Assembly: GCA_038246545.1 (NCBI GenBank)
Contig: JBBRVW010000010.1
Span: 35,854-99,853, forward strand
Origin: JBBRVW01 sp038246545
Lineage (GTDB): Bacteria > Actinomycetota > Actinomycetes > JACCUZ01
Reading direction: 5' to 3'
Length of the DNA stretch: 64,000 nt
Both the position numbers and the translations under genes were made by a program. The notes beneath the pieces were generated by a model. It saw only the letters and a list, made by a program, of their open reading frames with translations, was not told where the DNA came from and did not search any database. Positions 37,174 through 46,208 of this stretch are shown piece by piece (within the stretch, counting starts at the first letter, position 1; every line of letters begins with the position of its first letter).

Positions 37174-39228
37174 ATGAGTAGGATCCGTGCCGTGCGGGAC
37201 CAGCCGTGGGTCATGCGAACGTACGCCGGGCACTCCTCGGCGGCGGAGTCGAACGCGCTGTACCGGCGCAACCTCGGCAAGGGCCAGACCGGCCTCTCGG
37301 TGGCCTTCGACCTGCCGACCCAGACCGGCTACGACCCCGACCACGAGCTGTCCCGCGGTGAGGTCGGCAAGGTCGGGGTGCCGGTCAGCCACCTCGGCGA
37401 CGTGCGCGCCCTGTTCGACGGGATCCCGCTGACCGGGATGAACACGTCGATGACGATCAACGCGACGGCGATGTGGCTGTTCGCGCTGTACGAGACGGTG
37501 GCGCTGGAACAGGCGGGCATCGGTCTCGACGGCTCCGACGGTGGGCTCGACGGGGCGGCCGCGGCAGAGGTGCGCGGCCGGCTCGCGGGGACGACGCAGA
37601 ACGACATCGTCAAGGAGTACCTGTCGCGCGGCACCTACGCGTTCCCGCCGGCGGCGTCGATGCGGCTCACGACCGACCTCATCGCACACACCGTCACCGA
37701 GGTGCCGAAGTTCAACCCGATCAACATCTGCAGCTACCACCTCCAGGAGGCCGGTGCGACGCCGGTGCAGGAGATCGCGTTCGCGATGTCGACGGCGGTC
37801 GCCGTGCTCGACGCGGTGCGCGACGCCGGCCAGGTGCCCCCGGAGCGCTTCGGCGAGGTGGTGGCCCGGATCTCGTTCTTCGTCAACGCCGGTGTCCGGT
37901 TCGTCGAGGAGATGTGCAAGCTGCGTGCCCTGGTTCAGCTGTGGGACGAGACCACGCGCGACCGGTACGGCGTCACCGACCCGAAGCACCGGCGGCTGCG
38001 CTACGGCGTGCAGGTCAACTCGCTCGGGCTCACCGAGGCGCAGCCTGAGAACAACGTGCAGCGGATCGTGCTGGAGATGCTCGCGGTCACCCTGTCCAAG
38101 GACGCCCGGGCCCGCGCGGTCCAGCTGCCGGCGTGGAACGAGGCGCTCGGCCTGCCGCGGCCGTGGGACCAGCAGTGGTCCCTGCGCATCCAGCAGGTGC
38201 TCGCCTACGAGTCCGACCTGCTCGAGCACGAGGACCTGTTCGCCGGGTCGCACGTTGTCGAGGTGAAGGTTGGTGAGATCGTGACGGCCGCAGGCGCCGA
38301 GATGGCGACGATCGCGGAGATGGGCGGTGCCGTCGCCGCCGTCGAGAACGGCTACCTCAAGTCCGAGCTGGTCTCCTCGCACGCCCGCCGACGGGCCAGG
38401 GTCGAGTCCGGCGAGGACGTCGTCGTGGGGGTCAACCGGTTTACCGAGACCGAGCCCAGCCCGCTGACCGCTGACCTTGACACCGCGATCCAGACCGTCG
38501 ACGAGGATGTCGAGGAGCGCGCCGTCGCCGCCGTGCGGGCCTGGCGGGACGCCCGTGACGTCGAGGCGGTCGAGGCCGCGCTGGCGAGCCTGCGCGACGC
38601 CGCCACCGCCACGGACAACCTCGTCCCGGTCTCCCTGGCCTGCGCCCGCGCGGGCGTCACCACGGGGGAGTGGGCCGGGGTGCTGCGCGAGGTCTTCGGG
38701 TCCTACCGCGCGCCGACCGGCGTCGCCGGAGCGGTCGGTATCAGCAGCCTGGTCGGCGCGGCCGGCGACGAGCTGCGGGCCGTCCGCGACCTGGTGGCCC
38801 GCACCAACGGCGAGCTCGGCGCCCGGCTGCGGCTCCTGGTCGGCAAGCCCGGCCTCGACGGCCACTCCAACGGCGCGGAGCAGATCGCCGTTCGCGCCCG
38901 CGACGCCGGCATCGAGGTCGTCTACCAGGGCATCCGGCTGACCCCGGCCCAGATCGCCGCGGCCGCCGTCGAGGAGGGCGTCCACGTCGTGGGGCTCTCG
39001 ATCCTCTCCGGGTCGCACCGCGAGCTGGTGCCTGAGGTCCTGCGGCTGCTGCGCGACGCCGGTGCCGGCGACCTGCCGGTCGTGGTCGGCGGGATCATCC
39101 CCGAGTCCGACGCCCGCTGGCTGCGCGAGCAGGGCGTGGCCGGTGTCTTCACGCCCAAGGACTACGGCATCACCGAGATCATCGGCCGCGTGGTGGCGGT
39201 CGTCCGGGATGCGCACGGGCTGTCCTGA
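37174..39228 (+). CDS. meaA: MeaA/ethylmalonyl-CoA mutase (B12-dependent)
   Basis: This is an adenosylcobalamin-dependent acyl-CoA mutase of the MeaA type (684 aa). The substrate barrel begins RTYAGHSSAAESNALYRRNL, with GQTGLSVAFDLPTQTGYDPD and GTTQNDIVKEYLSRGTYAFP. The C-terminal B12 domain carries the cobalt-ligand motif KPGLDGHSNGAEQIA (DxHxxG). Single-chain fusion and sequence place it with ethylmalonyl-CoA mutases, which convert ethylmalonyl-CoA to methylsuccinyl-CoA. A TAGGAT at 37178-37183 followed 8 nt later by an in-frame GTG (37192) suggests the real start may be 37192. The adenosyltransferase at 33448 supplies its cofactor. Confidence 0.93.
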   Translation: MSRIRAVRDQPWVMRTYAGHSSAAESNALYRRNLGKGQTGLSVAFDLPTQTGYDPDHELSRGEVGKVGVPVSHLGDVRALFDGIPLTGMNTSMTINATAMWLFALYETVALEQAGIGLDGSDGGLDGAAAAEVRGRLAGTTQNDIVKEYLSRGTYAFPPAASMRLTTDLIAHTVTEVPKFNPINICSYHLQEAGATPVQEIAFAMSTAVAVLDAVRDAGQVPPERFGEVVARISFFVNAGVRFVEEMCKLRALVQLWDETTRDRYGVTDPKHRRLRYGVQVNSLGLTEAQPENNVQRIVLEMLAVTLSKDARARAVQLPAWNEALGLPRPWDQQWSLRIQQVLAYESDLLEHEDLFAGSHVVEVKVGEIVTAAGAEMATIAEMGGAVAAVENGYLKSELVSSHARRRARVESGEDVVVGVNRFTETEPSPLTADLDTAIQTVDEDVEERAVAAVRAWRDARDVEAVEAALASLRDAATATDNLVPVSLACARAGVTTGEWAGVLREVFGSYRAPTGVAGAVGISSLVGAAGDELRAVRDLVARTNGELGARLRLLVGKPGLDGHSNGAEQIAVRARDAGIEVVYQGIRLTPAQIAAAAVEEGVHVVGLSILSGSHRELVPEVLRLLRDAGAGDLPVVVGGIIPESDARWLREQGVAGVFTPKDYGITEIIGRVVAVVRDAHGLS

Positions 39229-39274
39229 CCACCGAACCAAGGACCACCGATGGGGTCGTCGGTCGCGGCAAGGG

Positions 39275-40096
39275 TCAGCCGTCGTCGCGCCGTCGCCAGC
39301 GGAACCATCGCAGCGCGACCAGCAGCCCGCCCACCGCCCAGACCACCAGGACGAGCGCTGTCCGCCCGAGCTCCCAGGAGCCGGCCAGCTCGCGGCTCTG
39401 GAAGCTGTCGGGCAGGAAGACCGAGCGCATGCCCTGGCACAGCCACTTCAGCGGGAACACGGCGGCCAGCTGCTGCATCCACGACGGCAGCTCGTCGTAC
39501 TGGAAGAAGACGCCTGAGGTGAACTGCAGCACCAGCACGACAGGGGTGACCACGGCTGGTGCCCCGCGGCCGCTGCGGGCCAGGCCGGAGAAGGCGACGC
39601 CGAGCAGCGTGCAGGTGGTGAGGCCGAGCAGGCTCACCCACGTGAACGCCCACCAGTCCGCGACGTCGGTGGGCAGGTGGACGTCGAACAGCGTCACGCC
39701 GATCGCCATCAGCACCGCGACCTGCACGACGTAGACGGCCATGACCAGGCCGATCTTCCCCAGGAAGTACGCCGCCTTCGGCATCGGGGTTCCCTGCAGC
39801 CGCTTCAGGGTGCCGTCGTCGCGCTCCTGCGGGATCGCGATCGCGAGGTTCTGGAACGACGTGTAGACGATGCCGGAGGCGATCATGCCGGCCAGGAAGT
39901 ACTGGCTGAACTTGATGCCGGGAGCCACCGTGCCGGAGAACGCCGAGCCGAACACCATCAGCAGCAGCACCGGCAGGATCAGCGTCAGGAACGCCGCCTC
40001 GCGGTCGCGGACGAAGGTGAGCAGCTCGATGCGGACCCGGCGCAGGCCGATGGAGAACGCGCCTGGCGCCCGGTGCGTGACGTCGACCTCGCTCAC
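39275..40096 (-). CDS. ABC-2 type transporter permease
   Basis: The 273-aa membrane subunit has about six helices and the ABC-2 pattern FVRDREAAFLTLILPVLLLM ... LQGTPMPKAAYFLGK. It pairs with the ATPase gene just upstream, whose stop overlaps this GTG by 3 bp. Relatives export drugs, lipids or polysaccharide precursors. The substrate is unknown. Confidence 0.9.
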   Translation of the reverse strand: MSEVDVTHRAPGAFSIGLRRVRIELLTFVRDREAAFLTLILPVLLLMVFGSAFSGTVAPGIKFSQYFLAGMIASGIVYTSFQNLAIAIPQERDDGTLKRLQGTPMPKAAYFLGKIGLVMAVYVVQVAVLMAIGVTLFDVHLPTDVADWWAFTWVSLLGLTTCTLLGVAFSGLARSGRGAPAVVTPVVLVLQFTSGVFFQYDELPSWMQQLAAVFPLKWLCQGMRSVFLPDSFQSRELAGSWELGRTALVLVVWAVGGLLVALRWFRWRRRDDG

Positions 40097-40944
40097 TGCT
40101 CGCCCACCATCGCGAGGTAGGTGTCCTCCAGGGTGGGGCGCAGCACCGAGAGCTCGGGCACCTCGCCGTCGAAGTCGGCGGCCAGATCGGAGACCGCCGC
40201 GGTCGGCGTCGCCGTGCGCAACGTGTGCCGTCGGCCGTCGCGGCCGGTCCATGCGACCGTTGCCTGCGCGGTGTCGCGACCGCCCAGGGTGGCCGGGGTC
40301 GCCACGTCGAGGATCACCCCTCGCGCGATGACGGCCACCCGGTCGGCCAGCCGCTCCGCCTCGTCGAGGTAGTGGGTGGTGAGCAGGATCGTGGTGCCCT
40401 CTCTGGCGAGCCGCTCGACGAGGTCCCAGAACACGCGTCGGGCCGCCGGGTCGAAGCCGGTGGTCGGCTCGTCGAGGAAGAGCAGCTCGGGCCGGCCGAG
40501 GATGCCCAGGGCGACGTCGAGGCGCCGGCGCTGGCCACCGGACAGCGTGCGCACCCGCTTGTCGGCGCCGTCGTCGAGGCCGACCGTGGCCATCACCTCG
40601 TCCGGGTCACGCGGGTGCGGGTAGTAGCCCGCGAAGTGCCGTACCGTCTCGGCGACGGTGAGCTCGGACAGGTCGTCGACCGACTGCAGCACGACGCCGA
40701 CGCGGGCCCGCCAGGCCGAGCTCGGGTGCGCCGGGTCGTGTCCGAGCACGCTGACCTCGCCCGCGTCGCGCGACCGGTAGCCCTCGAGGATCTCGACGGT
40801 GGTGGTCTTGCCGGCGCCGTTGGGACCCAGCAGCGCGAAGACCTCGCCGCGGGCCACGTCGAGGTCCACCCCGTCGACCGCGGGCCGCCCGTCGTACCGT
40901 TTCTCCAGCCCGCGGACGGTGACGGCGGCCTGGACAGTGCTCAT
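40093..40944 (-). CDS. ABC transporter ATP-binding protein
   Basis: The 283-aa ATPase has Walker A GPNGAGKTTTVE, signature TLSGGQRRRLDVALG, Walker B LLFLDEPTTGFD and the switch His in LLTTHYLDEAERLADR. The C-terminal extension (ELSVLRPTLEDTYLAMVGEQ) is typical of DrrA-like exporter ATPases. It is the first gene of a two-gene exporter operon with the permease at 39275. Confidence 0.93.
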   Translation of the reverse strand: MSTVQAAVTVRGLEKRYDGRPAVDGVDLDVARGEVFALLGPNGAGKTTTVEILEGYRSRDAGEVSVLGHDPAHPSSAWRARVGVVLQSVDDLSELTVAETVRHFAGYYPHPRDPDEVMATVGLDDGADKRVRTLSGGQRRRLDVALGILGRPELLFLDEPTTGFDPAARRVFWDLVERLAREGTTILLTTHYLDEAERLADRVAVIARGVILDVATPATLGGRDTAQATVAWTGRDGRRHTLRTATPTAAVSDLAADFDGEVPELSVLRPTLEDTYLAMVGEQ

Positions 40945-40984
40945 CGGTCGATCATGCGCCGGACGGCGACGAGATGGGGGACTG

Positions 40985-42259
40985 GTGGCGGCGACGTTCC
41001 GGTCCGCGTTCCGCCGGGTCGCAGTCGACGTGACCCCGCTGCGGCAGCCGGACTTCCGCCGGCTCTTCGTCGGGCAGGGCGTGTCGTTCGTCGGCTACCA
41101 GCTCACCGCCGTCGCGGTGCCGGTGCAGATGTACGACAGCACGCGATCGTCCCTGTGGGTCGGGCTCATCGGTCTGGCAGCCTTCGTGCCGCTCGTCGTC
41201 TTCGGGCTCTACGGCGGTGCCGTCTCGGACGCGGTGGACCGGCGGCGGCTGTACATCGCGTCGTCGTGCCTGGTGTGGGGCGTCACCGGCGGTCTGCTCC
41301 TGCAGGCGCTGCTCGGGCTGGACAACCGCTGGGTCCTGCTCGGCCTGGTCGCCCTCCAGTCGGTGGGCTTCGCGGTCTCCTCGCCCTTGCGCGGCGCGAT
41401 CCTGCCCCGGCTGCTGCACCGCGACCAGGTCCCGGCGGCCAACACGCTCAACTTCACGATGAGCAGCGTTGGCACCGTCGTCGGGCCCCTGACGGCGGGG
41501 CTGGTCCTTGCGAAGTCGACGTACGCGGTCGCGTACGGCATCGACGCGGCGTTGTTCACGGTCGGCTTCTACGCGGCCCTGCGGCTGCCGCCGCTCCCAC
41601 CGGTCGGCGTCGTCGTGCGGCCGGGTCTGCGCTCGGTGCTCGACGGCCTGCGCTTCATCGCCGCCAAGCCGGTCGTGCTGATGTCCTTCGCGGTCGACAT
41701 CGTGGCGATGCTGTTCGCGATGCCGCGCGCGCTGTTCCCGGAGGCGGCCGAGCAGCGGTTCCACGACGAGGCCGCGGTGGGCTGGCTGTTCGCGGCGATC
41801 GCGATCGGCGCAGTCGTCGGGGGGCTGGCCAGTGGCTGGATCGGCCGGGTACAGCGCCAGGGCGTGGCACTGGTGGCCGCGGTGTGCGGCTGGGGCGTCG
41901 CCGTCGCTCTTGCCGGGCTCGCGCACGCGCTGTGGCTCGCCGTGCTGCTGCTCGCGGTGGCCGGCGCGGCCGACCTGGTGTCGGCCGTCTACCGGCAGAC
42001 GATCCTGCAGACCTACGCGCCCGACGAGATGCGCGGCCGGATGCAGGGCGTCTTCATCGTCGTGGTGGCCGGCGGCCCGCGCCTCGGCGACCTGCGGGCC
42101 GGCGGCACGGCCGCGGCTCTGGGCGCGACCACGTCGTGGGTCGGCGGCGGCATCGCCTGCGTCGTCGTAGTGCTCGGCCTGGCCCTCGCCGTCCCGGCGC
42201 TGGTGCGCTACCGGACGCCGCCGCCGAATCCGGTCGACCCGGTGACCGGCCCGGCATAG
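40985..42259 (+). CDS. MFS exporter (EntS-like)
   Basis: The 424-aa protein has about twelve helices and the MFS_3/EntS layout: RQPDFRRLFVGQGVSFVGYQ at the N-terminus and GGAVSDAVDRRRLY in loop 2-3. Family members export siderophores or drugs. One irregularity is the GGPRLGDLRAGG segment near residue 370, where relatives usually read GPRLGD-x-x-G. The GTG at 40985 follows GGGGG; earlier in-frame starts overlap the divergent ABC gene. The substrate is unknown. Confidence 0.87.
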   Translation: MAATFRSAFRRVAVDVTPLRQPDFRRLFVGQGVSFVGYQLTAVAVPVQMYDSTRSSLWVGLIGLAAFVPLVVFGLYGGAVSDAVDRRRLYIASSCLVWGVTGGLLLQALLGLDNRWVLLGLVALQSVGFAVSSPLRGAILPRLLHRDQVPAANTLNFTMSSVGTVVGPLTAGLVLAKSTYAVAYGIDAALFTVGFYAALRLPPLPPVGVVVRPGLRSVLDGLRFIAAKPVVLMSFAVDIVAMLFAMPRALFPEAAEQRFHDEAAVGWLFAAIAIGAVVGGLASGWIGRVQRQGVALVAAVCGWGVAVALAGLAHALWLAVLLLAVAGAADLVSAVYRQTILQTYAPDEMRGRMQGVFIVVVAGGPRLGDLRAGGTAAALGATTSWVGGGIACVVVVLGLALAVPALVRYRTPPPNPVDPVTGPA

Positions 42260-42268
42260 CGTCCCGCC

Positions 42269-43156
42269 ATGTCCCTGCCCCGCTGGTCGTCCGTCCCGTA
42301 CGCCGTCGAGCGGACCGGCCGGGCCGCAGTCGCGGAGATCGTCGCCGCCCTCGCGGGGTGGACACCGCCGACCTGGCCGGGCCAGCTGCACCTTGGCGAC
42401 GTGGGGTGGCAGCTTCGGCTGGAGGACGAGCAGGTCGACAGGTCGTTCCTCGTGGTCCGGGACGGCGGGATGGTCGTCGCGGTCGGCCTGGTCGACGACC
42501 CGCACGCGGTCCGGCTCGCCGTCGACCCGGCGCGCGCGCACGACACCACGCTGGCTGCCGTCCTCGCCGATGCCGTCGAGGACCTCGTCGGCGACGGCGA
42601 GGCGTGGGCCGACGGCCTGCCGCTCGCCGGCTGGCGCGCCGTGCTGGCGGACCGGGGCTGGGCGGCCGACGGCGACCCGTGGGTCGCGCTGCACCGCTCG
42701 CTCGACGGCGCCGGTCCGGCGCTGGCCGCCGGGGTCGCGCCGGTGGCCGGCGAGAGGGACGTCGCGGACCGGGTCGCGGTGCAGCGGGCGGCGTTCGAGC
42801 GCTCGACGTTCACGGTCGCCCGCTGGGCGTTGATGGCCGCCGGCCCGTCGTACGACGGTGAGCTGGACCTGCTCGCGCGTGACGGCGACGGGACGCCGGT
42901 GGCCGCTGGGACGGCGTGGCACGCGGGCGCGGGACGCTGCGGGGTGCTCGAACCCGTCGGCACGCACCGCGACCACCAGCGGCTCGGCCACGGCCGGCGG
43001 CTCCTCGACGGGCTGTGCTCCCAGCTCGCGGCGGCGGGTGCCCCCAGCGTGGCCGTCGCGACCCCGGCCTCGAACGACGGCGCCGTGCGCGCCTACACGG
43101 CCGCTGGGTTCCGGGTGCTGGGGCTGCTCATGGCGATGCACCGGCCGGCTGGCTGA
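42269..43156 (+). CDS. GNAT-family acetyltransferase
   Basis: The 295-aa protein is a tandem GNAT-like protein. The C-terminal half has the acetyl-CoA loop region EPVGTHRDHQRLGHGRRLLD and ends in AVRAYTAAGFRVLG, a standard GNAT finish. The N-terminal half looks like a degenerate second GNAT fold. TAGCGT (42257-42262) ends 6 nt before the ATG, so the mRNA is probably leaderless. The last 29 bp overlap the convergent D-amino-acid oxidase gene. The acceptor substrate is unknown. Confidence 0.8.
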   Translation: MSLPRWSSVPYAVERTGRAAVAEIVAALAGWTPPTWPGQLHLGDVGWQLRLEDEQVDRSFLVVRDGGMVVAVGLVDDPHAVRLAVDPARAHDTTLAAVLADAVEDLVGDGEAWADGLPLAGWRAVLADRGWAADGDPWVALHRSLDGAGPALAAGVAPVAGERDVADRVAVQRAAFERSTFTVARWALMAAGPSYDGELDLLARDGDGTPVAAGTAWHAGAGRCGVLEPVGTHRDHQRLGHGRRLLDGLCSQLAAAGAPSVAVATPASNDGAVRAYTAAGFRVLGLLMAMHRPAG

Positions 43157-44129
43157 CCGGCTCGGCTGCGGGGCTGCCGTCCAGCAGCGCCTCGACCTGG
43201 GCGAGCACGTCGTCGGCGCAGCCCCAGGACAGCGTGACGCCGGCGCCGCCGTGGCCGTAGCAGTGCACGACGCCGCCGGGGGAACCGTCGGCGTGCGGCA
43301 CGGTCTCCAGGCGTACCGAGGGCCGGGCCGGCCGCAGGCCGACGCGGTGCCCGAGGACCTGCGCCCCGCGCAGGGCCGGCACCAGCTCGACCGCCCGCGC
43401 CAGCATCTCCCTGGCGGTGGTGGGGTCGGGCTGCAGCGTCCAGTCGCCGTCCTGTGCGGTGCCGCCGACGACGACGTCGTGCTCCCGCGGGACGACGTAC
43501 ATCGGGCGCTCGTCGGGGGAGGTCTCGGACACGAGCAGCCACTCCTGGACACCGGTCTGCGCGACCCGCACGACCTGGCCCCGCACCGGGTGCAGGGACG
43601 GGTCGTGGGCCAGCGCCCGGGACGCCAGCCCGGTCGCGTTGACGATCACGCCGGAGGTGGGCAGCCCACCGAGCCGGGCCCGGGTGACGGTGCCGCCTGT
43701 CTGCTCGAGCCGGCGTACCAGGTGCGCGAGGTAGTTGCCCATCTCGGCGATCGGGAGCGCCAGCCGCCATCCCCTGCTGAAGCCGGGCGCCGGGTCGACG
43801 ACCGGGTCCAGCCGCGGGACGGCCGACCGCCACCAGGGCTGCTCGGGTGCGCTGCCGGGCAGCAGCTCGACGCCCTCGCGGACCCGCACCCCGGTGCCGG
43901 GGGAGCCGGCCAGCTCGGTCAGCACGTCGTAGGTGCGGGCCGACCAGGCGGTGACCTTGTCCTGCGGGAGGGCCCGGTAGGGGTACCAGAGCGCCGCGGC
44001 GACCGACGAGGTCGTCTCGGCGGGCAGGTCGCGGGCCAGCACGTGGGTCTGATGGCCGGCCTCGGCCAGCCGGACCGCGCAGGTCAGCCCGGTCACCCCG
44101 GCGCCCACCACGATCACCCGCACACCCAC
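43128..44129 (-). CDS. D-amino-acid oxidase family FAD protein
   Basis: It oxidises D-amino acids to keto acids, ammonia and H2O2. The 333-aa protein has the FAD-binding VIVVGAGVTGLTCAVRLAEA, SSVAAALWYPYRA, VRGQVVRV, the substrate-carboxylate arginine in VGLRPARPSVRLE and the C-terminal GHGGAGVTLSWGCA. CAGGCT on its strand (44138-44143) ends 8 nt before the GTG at 44129; a GTG at 44123 is the alternative. Its 3' end overlaps the GNAT gene by 29 bp on the opposite strand. It may recycle cell-wall D-amino acids. Confidence 0.92.
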   Translation of the reverse strand: MGVRVIVVGAGVTGLTCAVRLAEAGHQTHVLARDLPAETTSSVAAALWYPYRALPQDKVTAWSARTYDVLTELAGSPGTGVRVREGVELLPGSAPEQPWWRSAVPRLDPVVDPAPGFSRGWRLALPIAEMGNYLAHLVRRLEQTGGTVTRARLGGLPTSGVIVNATGLASRALAHDPSLHPVRGQVVRVAQTGVQEWLLVSETSPDERPMYVVPREHDVVVGGTAQDGDWTLQPDPTTAREMLARAVELVPALRGAQVLGHRVGLRPARPSVRLETVPHADGSPGGVVHCYGHGGAGVTLSWGCADDVLAQVEALLDGSPAAEPVSQPAGASP

Positions 44130-44219
44130 AGCCAGCCAGCCTGCCGCACGCCGCCCGGCGGGGGAAGGCCGGCCCGCGCCGGGCGGCCGCCGGCGGAGCG
44201 GACCGGAGCGGGTGGGAAG

Positions 44220-44239
44220 TTGCCAAGAAGTCTTGGCAA
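44220..44239. promoter_or_regulatory. Perfect 20-bp palindromic operator TTGCCAAGA-AG-TCTTGGCAA
   Basis: Two perfect 9-bp arms flank a 2-bp spacer, 28 bp before the ATG of the ArsR-like gene. ArsR-family dimers bind palindromes of this size over their own promoters, so this is the likely autoregulatory operator for the regulator-MFS operon. It lies about 90 bp from the divergent oxidase start. Confidence 0.75.
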
Positions 44240-44267
44240 AGGAGTGTTGGCATGGCATCCTCGGGGC

Positions 44268-44843
44268 ATGGCCGACCGCTTCCTCGACGTCTCCGACCCG
44301 CTGGCGCTGCGCGCCCTGGCCCACCCGCTGCGCGTCCGGCTGCTGCGGCTGGTCCGCGAGCACCGGCCGGTGACCAACGCCGAGCTGGCGGCGCTGGTGG
44401 GGGAGTCGACCGCGAACGTGAGCTACCACCTCTCGGTGCTGGCCCGGCACGGTTTCGTGGAGCCGGACCCCACGCCCGGCGCCACCCGCCGGCACAAGCC
44501 CTGGCGCACGACGTACGACCGGATGCGGATGCACTCGGCCGGGGTGGGCACCACGCCGCTGGAGAGTCCGGGTGGCGGCGCGCTCGCGGCGCTGCTGGCC
44601 GACGACCGGGCGACGCAGGACGCCTACCTGGCGGCGCCGAGCGCGCCCGAGGGCACCGCCCAGGACGCCGCCGTCTTCCAGATCTCGCGGCTGGTGCTCG
44701 ACGCTGCGCGCGCCGAGGAGCTCGCCACCGAGGTCAGTACGCTGCTCGACCGTTACCGCCGTGACGCCGGCCCCGATCCGGACGAGGCGCTGTTCGCCGT
44801 GTCGTTCGTGGCCGTCCCGGTCGTCGAGGAGGTGCACCGGTGA
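44268..44843 (+). CDS. ArsR-family winged-helix regulator
   Basis: The 191-aa regulator has an N-terminal winged helix: DPLALRALAHPLRVRLLRLV, recognition helix ESTANVSYHLSVLARHGFVE, and a wing with TRRHKPWRTTYD. There are no CxC-type metal ligands, so it is not a metal sensor of the classic kind. The longer C-terminal part may bind an effector. It overlaps the MFS gene by 4 bp and should control it through the palindrome at 44220-44239. Confidence 0.9.
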   Translation: MADRFLDVSDPLALRALAHPLRVRLLRLVREHRPVTNAELAALVGESTANVSYHLSVLARHGFVEPDPTPGATRRHKPWRTTYDRMRMHSAGVGTTPLESPGGGALAALLADDRATQDAYLAAPSAPEGTAQDAAVFQISRLVLDAARAEELATEVSTLLDRYRRDAGPDPDEALFAVSFVAVPVVEEVHR

Positions 44844-46105
44844 GCCCGCTCACCGGCCCGCTCCGGCGTCGCGACGTGCGGTTGCTGATCACCGGGTCGA
44901 CGGTGTCCCTGGTCGGCGACGGCATCTACGGCATTGCGATGGCGGTGGCCGTCCTGCACCTCACCCGCAGCGCCACCGCCCTGGCGGCGATGGCGGTGGT
45001 GAACCTCGTGCCGCGGGTGGCCTTCGGGCTGATGGGCGGCGTGCTGGCCGACCGGCTCAGCCGCCGGGCGATCCTCGCGGTCTGCGACCTGGTGCGGCTC
45101 GTCGTGGTCGCCGCCCTCGGCACGCTGCTGCTCGCCGGCGACCCGCCGCTGTGGCTGCTCCTGGTGCTGGTCGCGCCGCTGGGGGCCGCCTCCGGCGCCG
45201 CGAACCCGGCTTTCAGCGCGATCCTGCCGGACCTCGTCGACGAGGAGGAGCTGGTCGCTACCGGCGGCCTGCTCGGCACGGTCAGCCCGATGGCGCAGAT
45301 GGTGGTCGGCCCGGCCGTCGGCGGTGTGCTGGCCGCCTGGCACCCGGGGGCGGCGCTGCTCGTCGACGCCGCGACCTTCGCCGTGTCGGCCTGGTGCGTG
45401 CTGCTGCTCCGCCCGCCCGCGCTGCACGCGCCGGGCGAGGGACCCCGGCCGCTGCCGTGGGCCGACTTCCGGGAGGGACTGGCCTACGTCCGCCGCACGC
45501 CGTGGCTGGCGGTCAACCTGCTCTCCGGGCTCGTCATCACGTTCACCGTGTCCGGGACCATGCAGATGCTCCCGGTGCTGGTCTCCCGTGGCTACGGCGC
45601 ACCTATCGCGAGCTTCGGCTACCTGATCGCCGCGGGCGGTGTCGCCGCCACGGTCGCAGCGGCTGTCGTCGGCTCCCGCCCTCGCCCGCGGCGCCCGCTG
45701 GCGACGTCGTACGCGACGTACGCCCTCGGTCTGGGTGCCGTCGCCGGCCTGGGCGTCGCGCCGGGGCCGGTGGTCGGCGCGGTGTTCATGGTGGTGTTCT
45801 TCGTCGGTGCCACGGCGGGCAACGTGCTGCAGGACAGCGTCCTGGGCTCCCGGGTGCCCCGTGAGCTGCGCGGCCGGGTCGGGTCGCTCGACTGGGTCGC
45901 GGCGACCGCGGCCGCTCCGCTGTCGGTCGTGGTCGCCGCGCTCTCTACCGACCATGCCGGCATCCGCCCGACGTACGTCGTGGCCGGCCTGGCCGCCGCA
46001 CTCTGCTCGCTGGCCGGGCTGGTGCTGCTGCGCCGCACCGGCGAGCCGACCGACTCCCCGGACCCGTCTGAGCCCTCCGCCGCGGCCCTGCAGTCGATCA
46101 CGTAA
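44840..46105 (+). CDS. MFS transporter, ArsR-linked
   Basis: The 421-aa protein has about twelve helices with GDGIYGIAMAVAVLHLTRSA and MGGVLADRLSRRAIL, typical of MFS_1/MFS_3 drug exporters. It is translationally coupled to the ArsR-like regulator, a common arrangement for inducible efflux. Its last codons and stop lie inside the left arm of an 82-bp inverted-repeat element, so the C-terminal residues QSIT are partly specified by that element. Confidence 0.88.
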   Translation: MSPLTGPLRRRDVRLLITGSTVSLVGDGIYGIAMAVAVLHLTRSATALAAMAVVNLVPRVAFGLMGGVLADRLSRRAILAVCDLVRLVVVAALGTLLLAGDPPLWLLLVLVAPLGAASGAANPAFSAILPDLVDEEELVATGGLLGTVSPMAQMVVGPAVGGVLAAWHPGAALLVDAATFAVSAWCVLLLRPPALHAPGEGPRPLPWADFREGLAYVRRTPWLAVNLLSGLVITFTVSGTMQMLPVLVSRGYGAPIASFGYLIAAGGVAATVAAAVVGSRPRPRRPLATSYATYALGLGAVAGLGVAPGPVVGAVFMVVFFVGATAGNVLQDSVLGSRVPRELRGRVGSLDWVAATAAAPLSVVVAALSTDHAGIRPTYVVAGLAAALCSLAGLVLLRRTGEPTDSPDPSEPSAAALQSIT

Positions 46106-46176
46106 ACGTGATCCACCGTCCCCTCACACGGGTCGCACGCCGTGCAAGGCGCATGTCGACCACGTTTACGTGATCG
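46095..46176. repeat. 82-bp inverted-repeat element at a convergent gene junction
   Basis: CGATCACGTAAACGTG (46095-46110) is repeated in perfect inversion as CACGTTTACGTGATCG (46161-46176). Each arm also contains its own palindrome (ATCACGT-AA-ACGTGAT on the left). The interior has a weaker second inverted repeat (GGTCG ... CGACC). The left arm contains the stop codon of the MFS gene; the right arm lies 33 bp before the end of nucS. A bidirectional terminator or a small mobile repeat are both plausible. Confidence 0.75.
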
Positions 46177-46208
46177 CCGGACGGGCGGGCCTGGGTGGGG
46201 GGCGGGGG

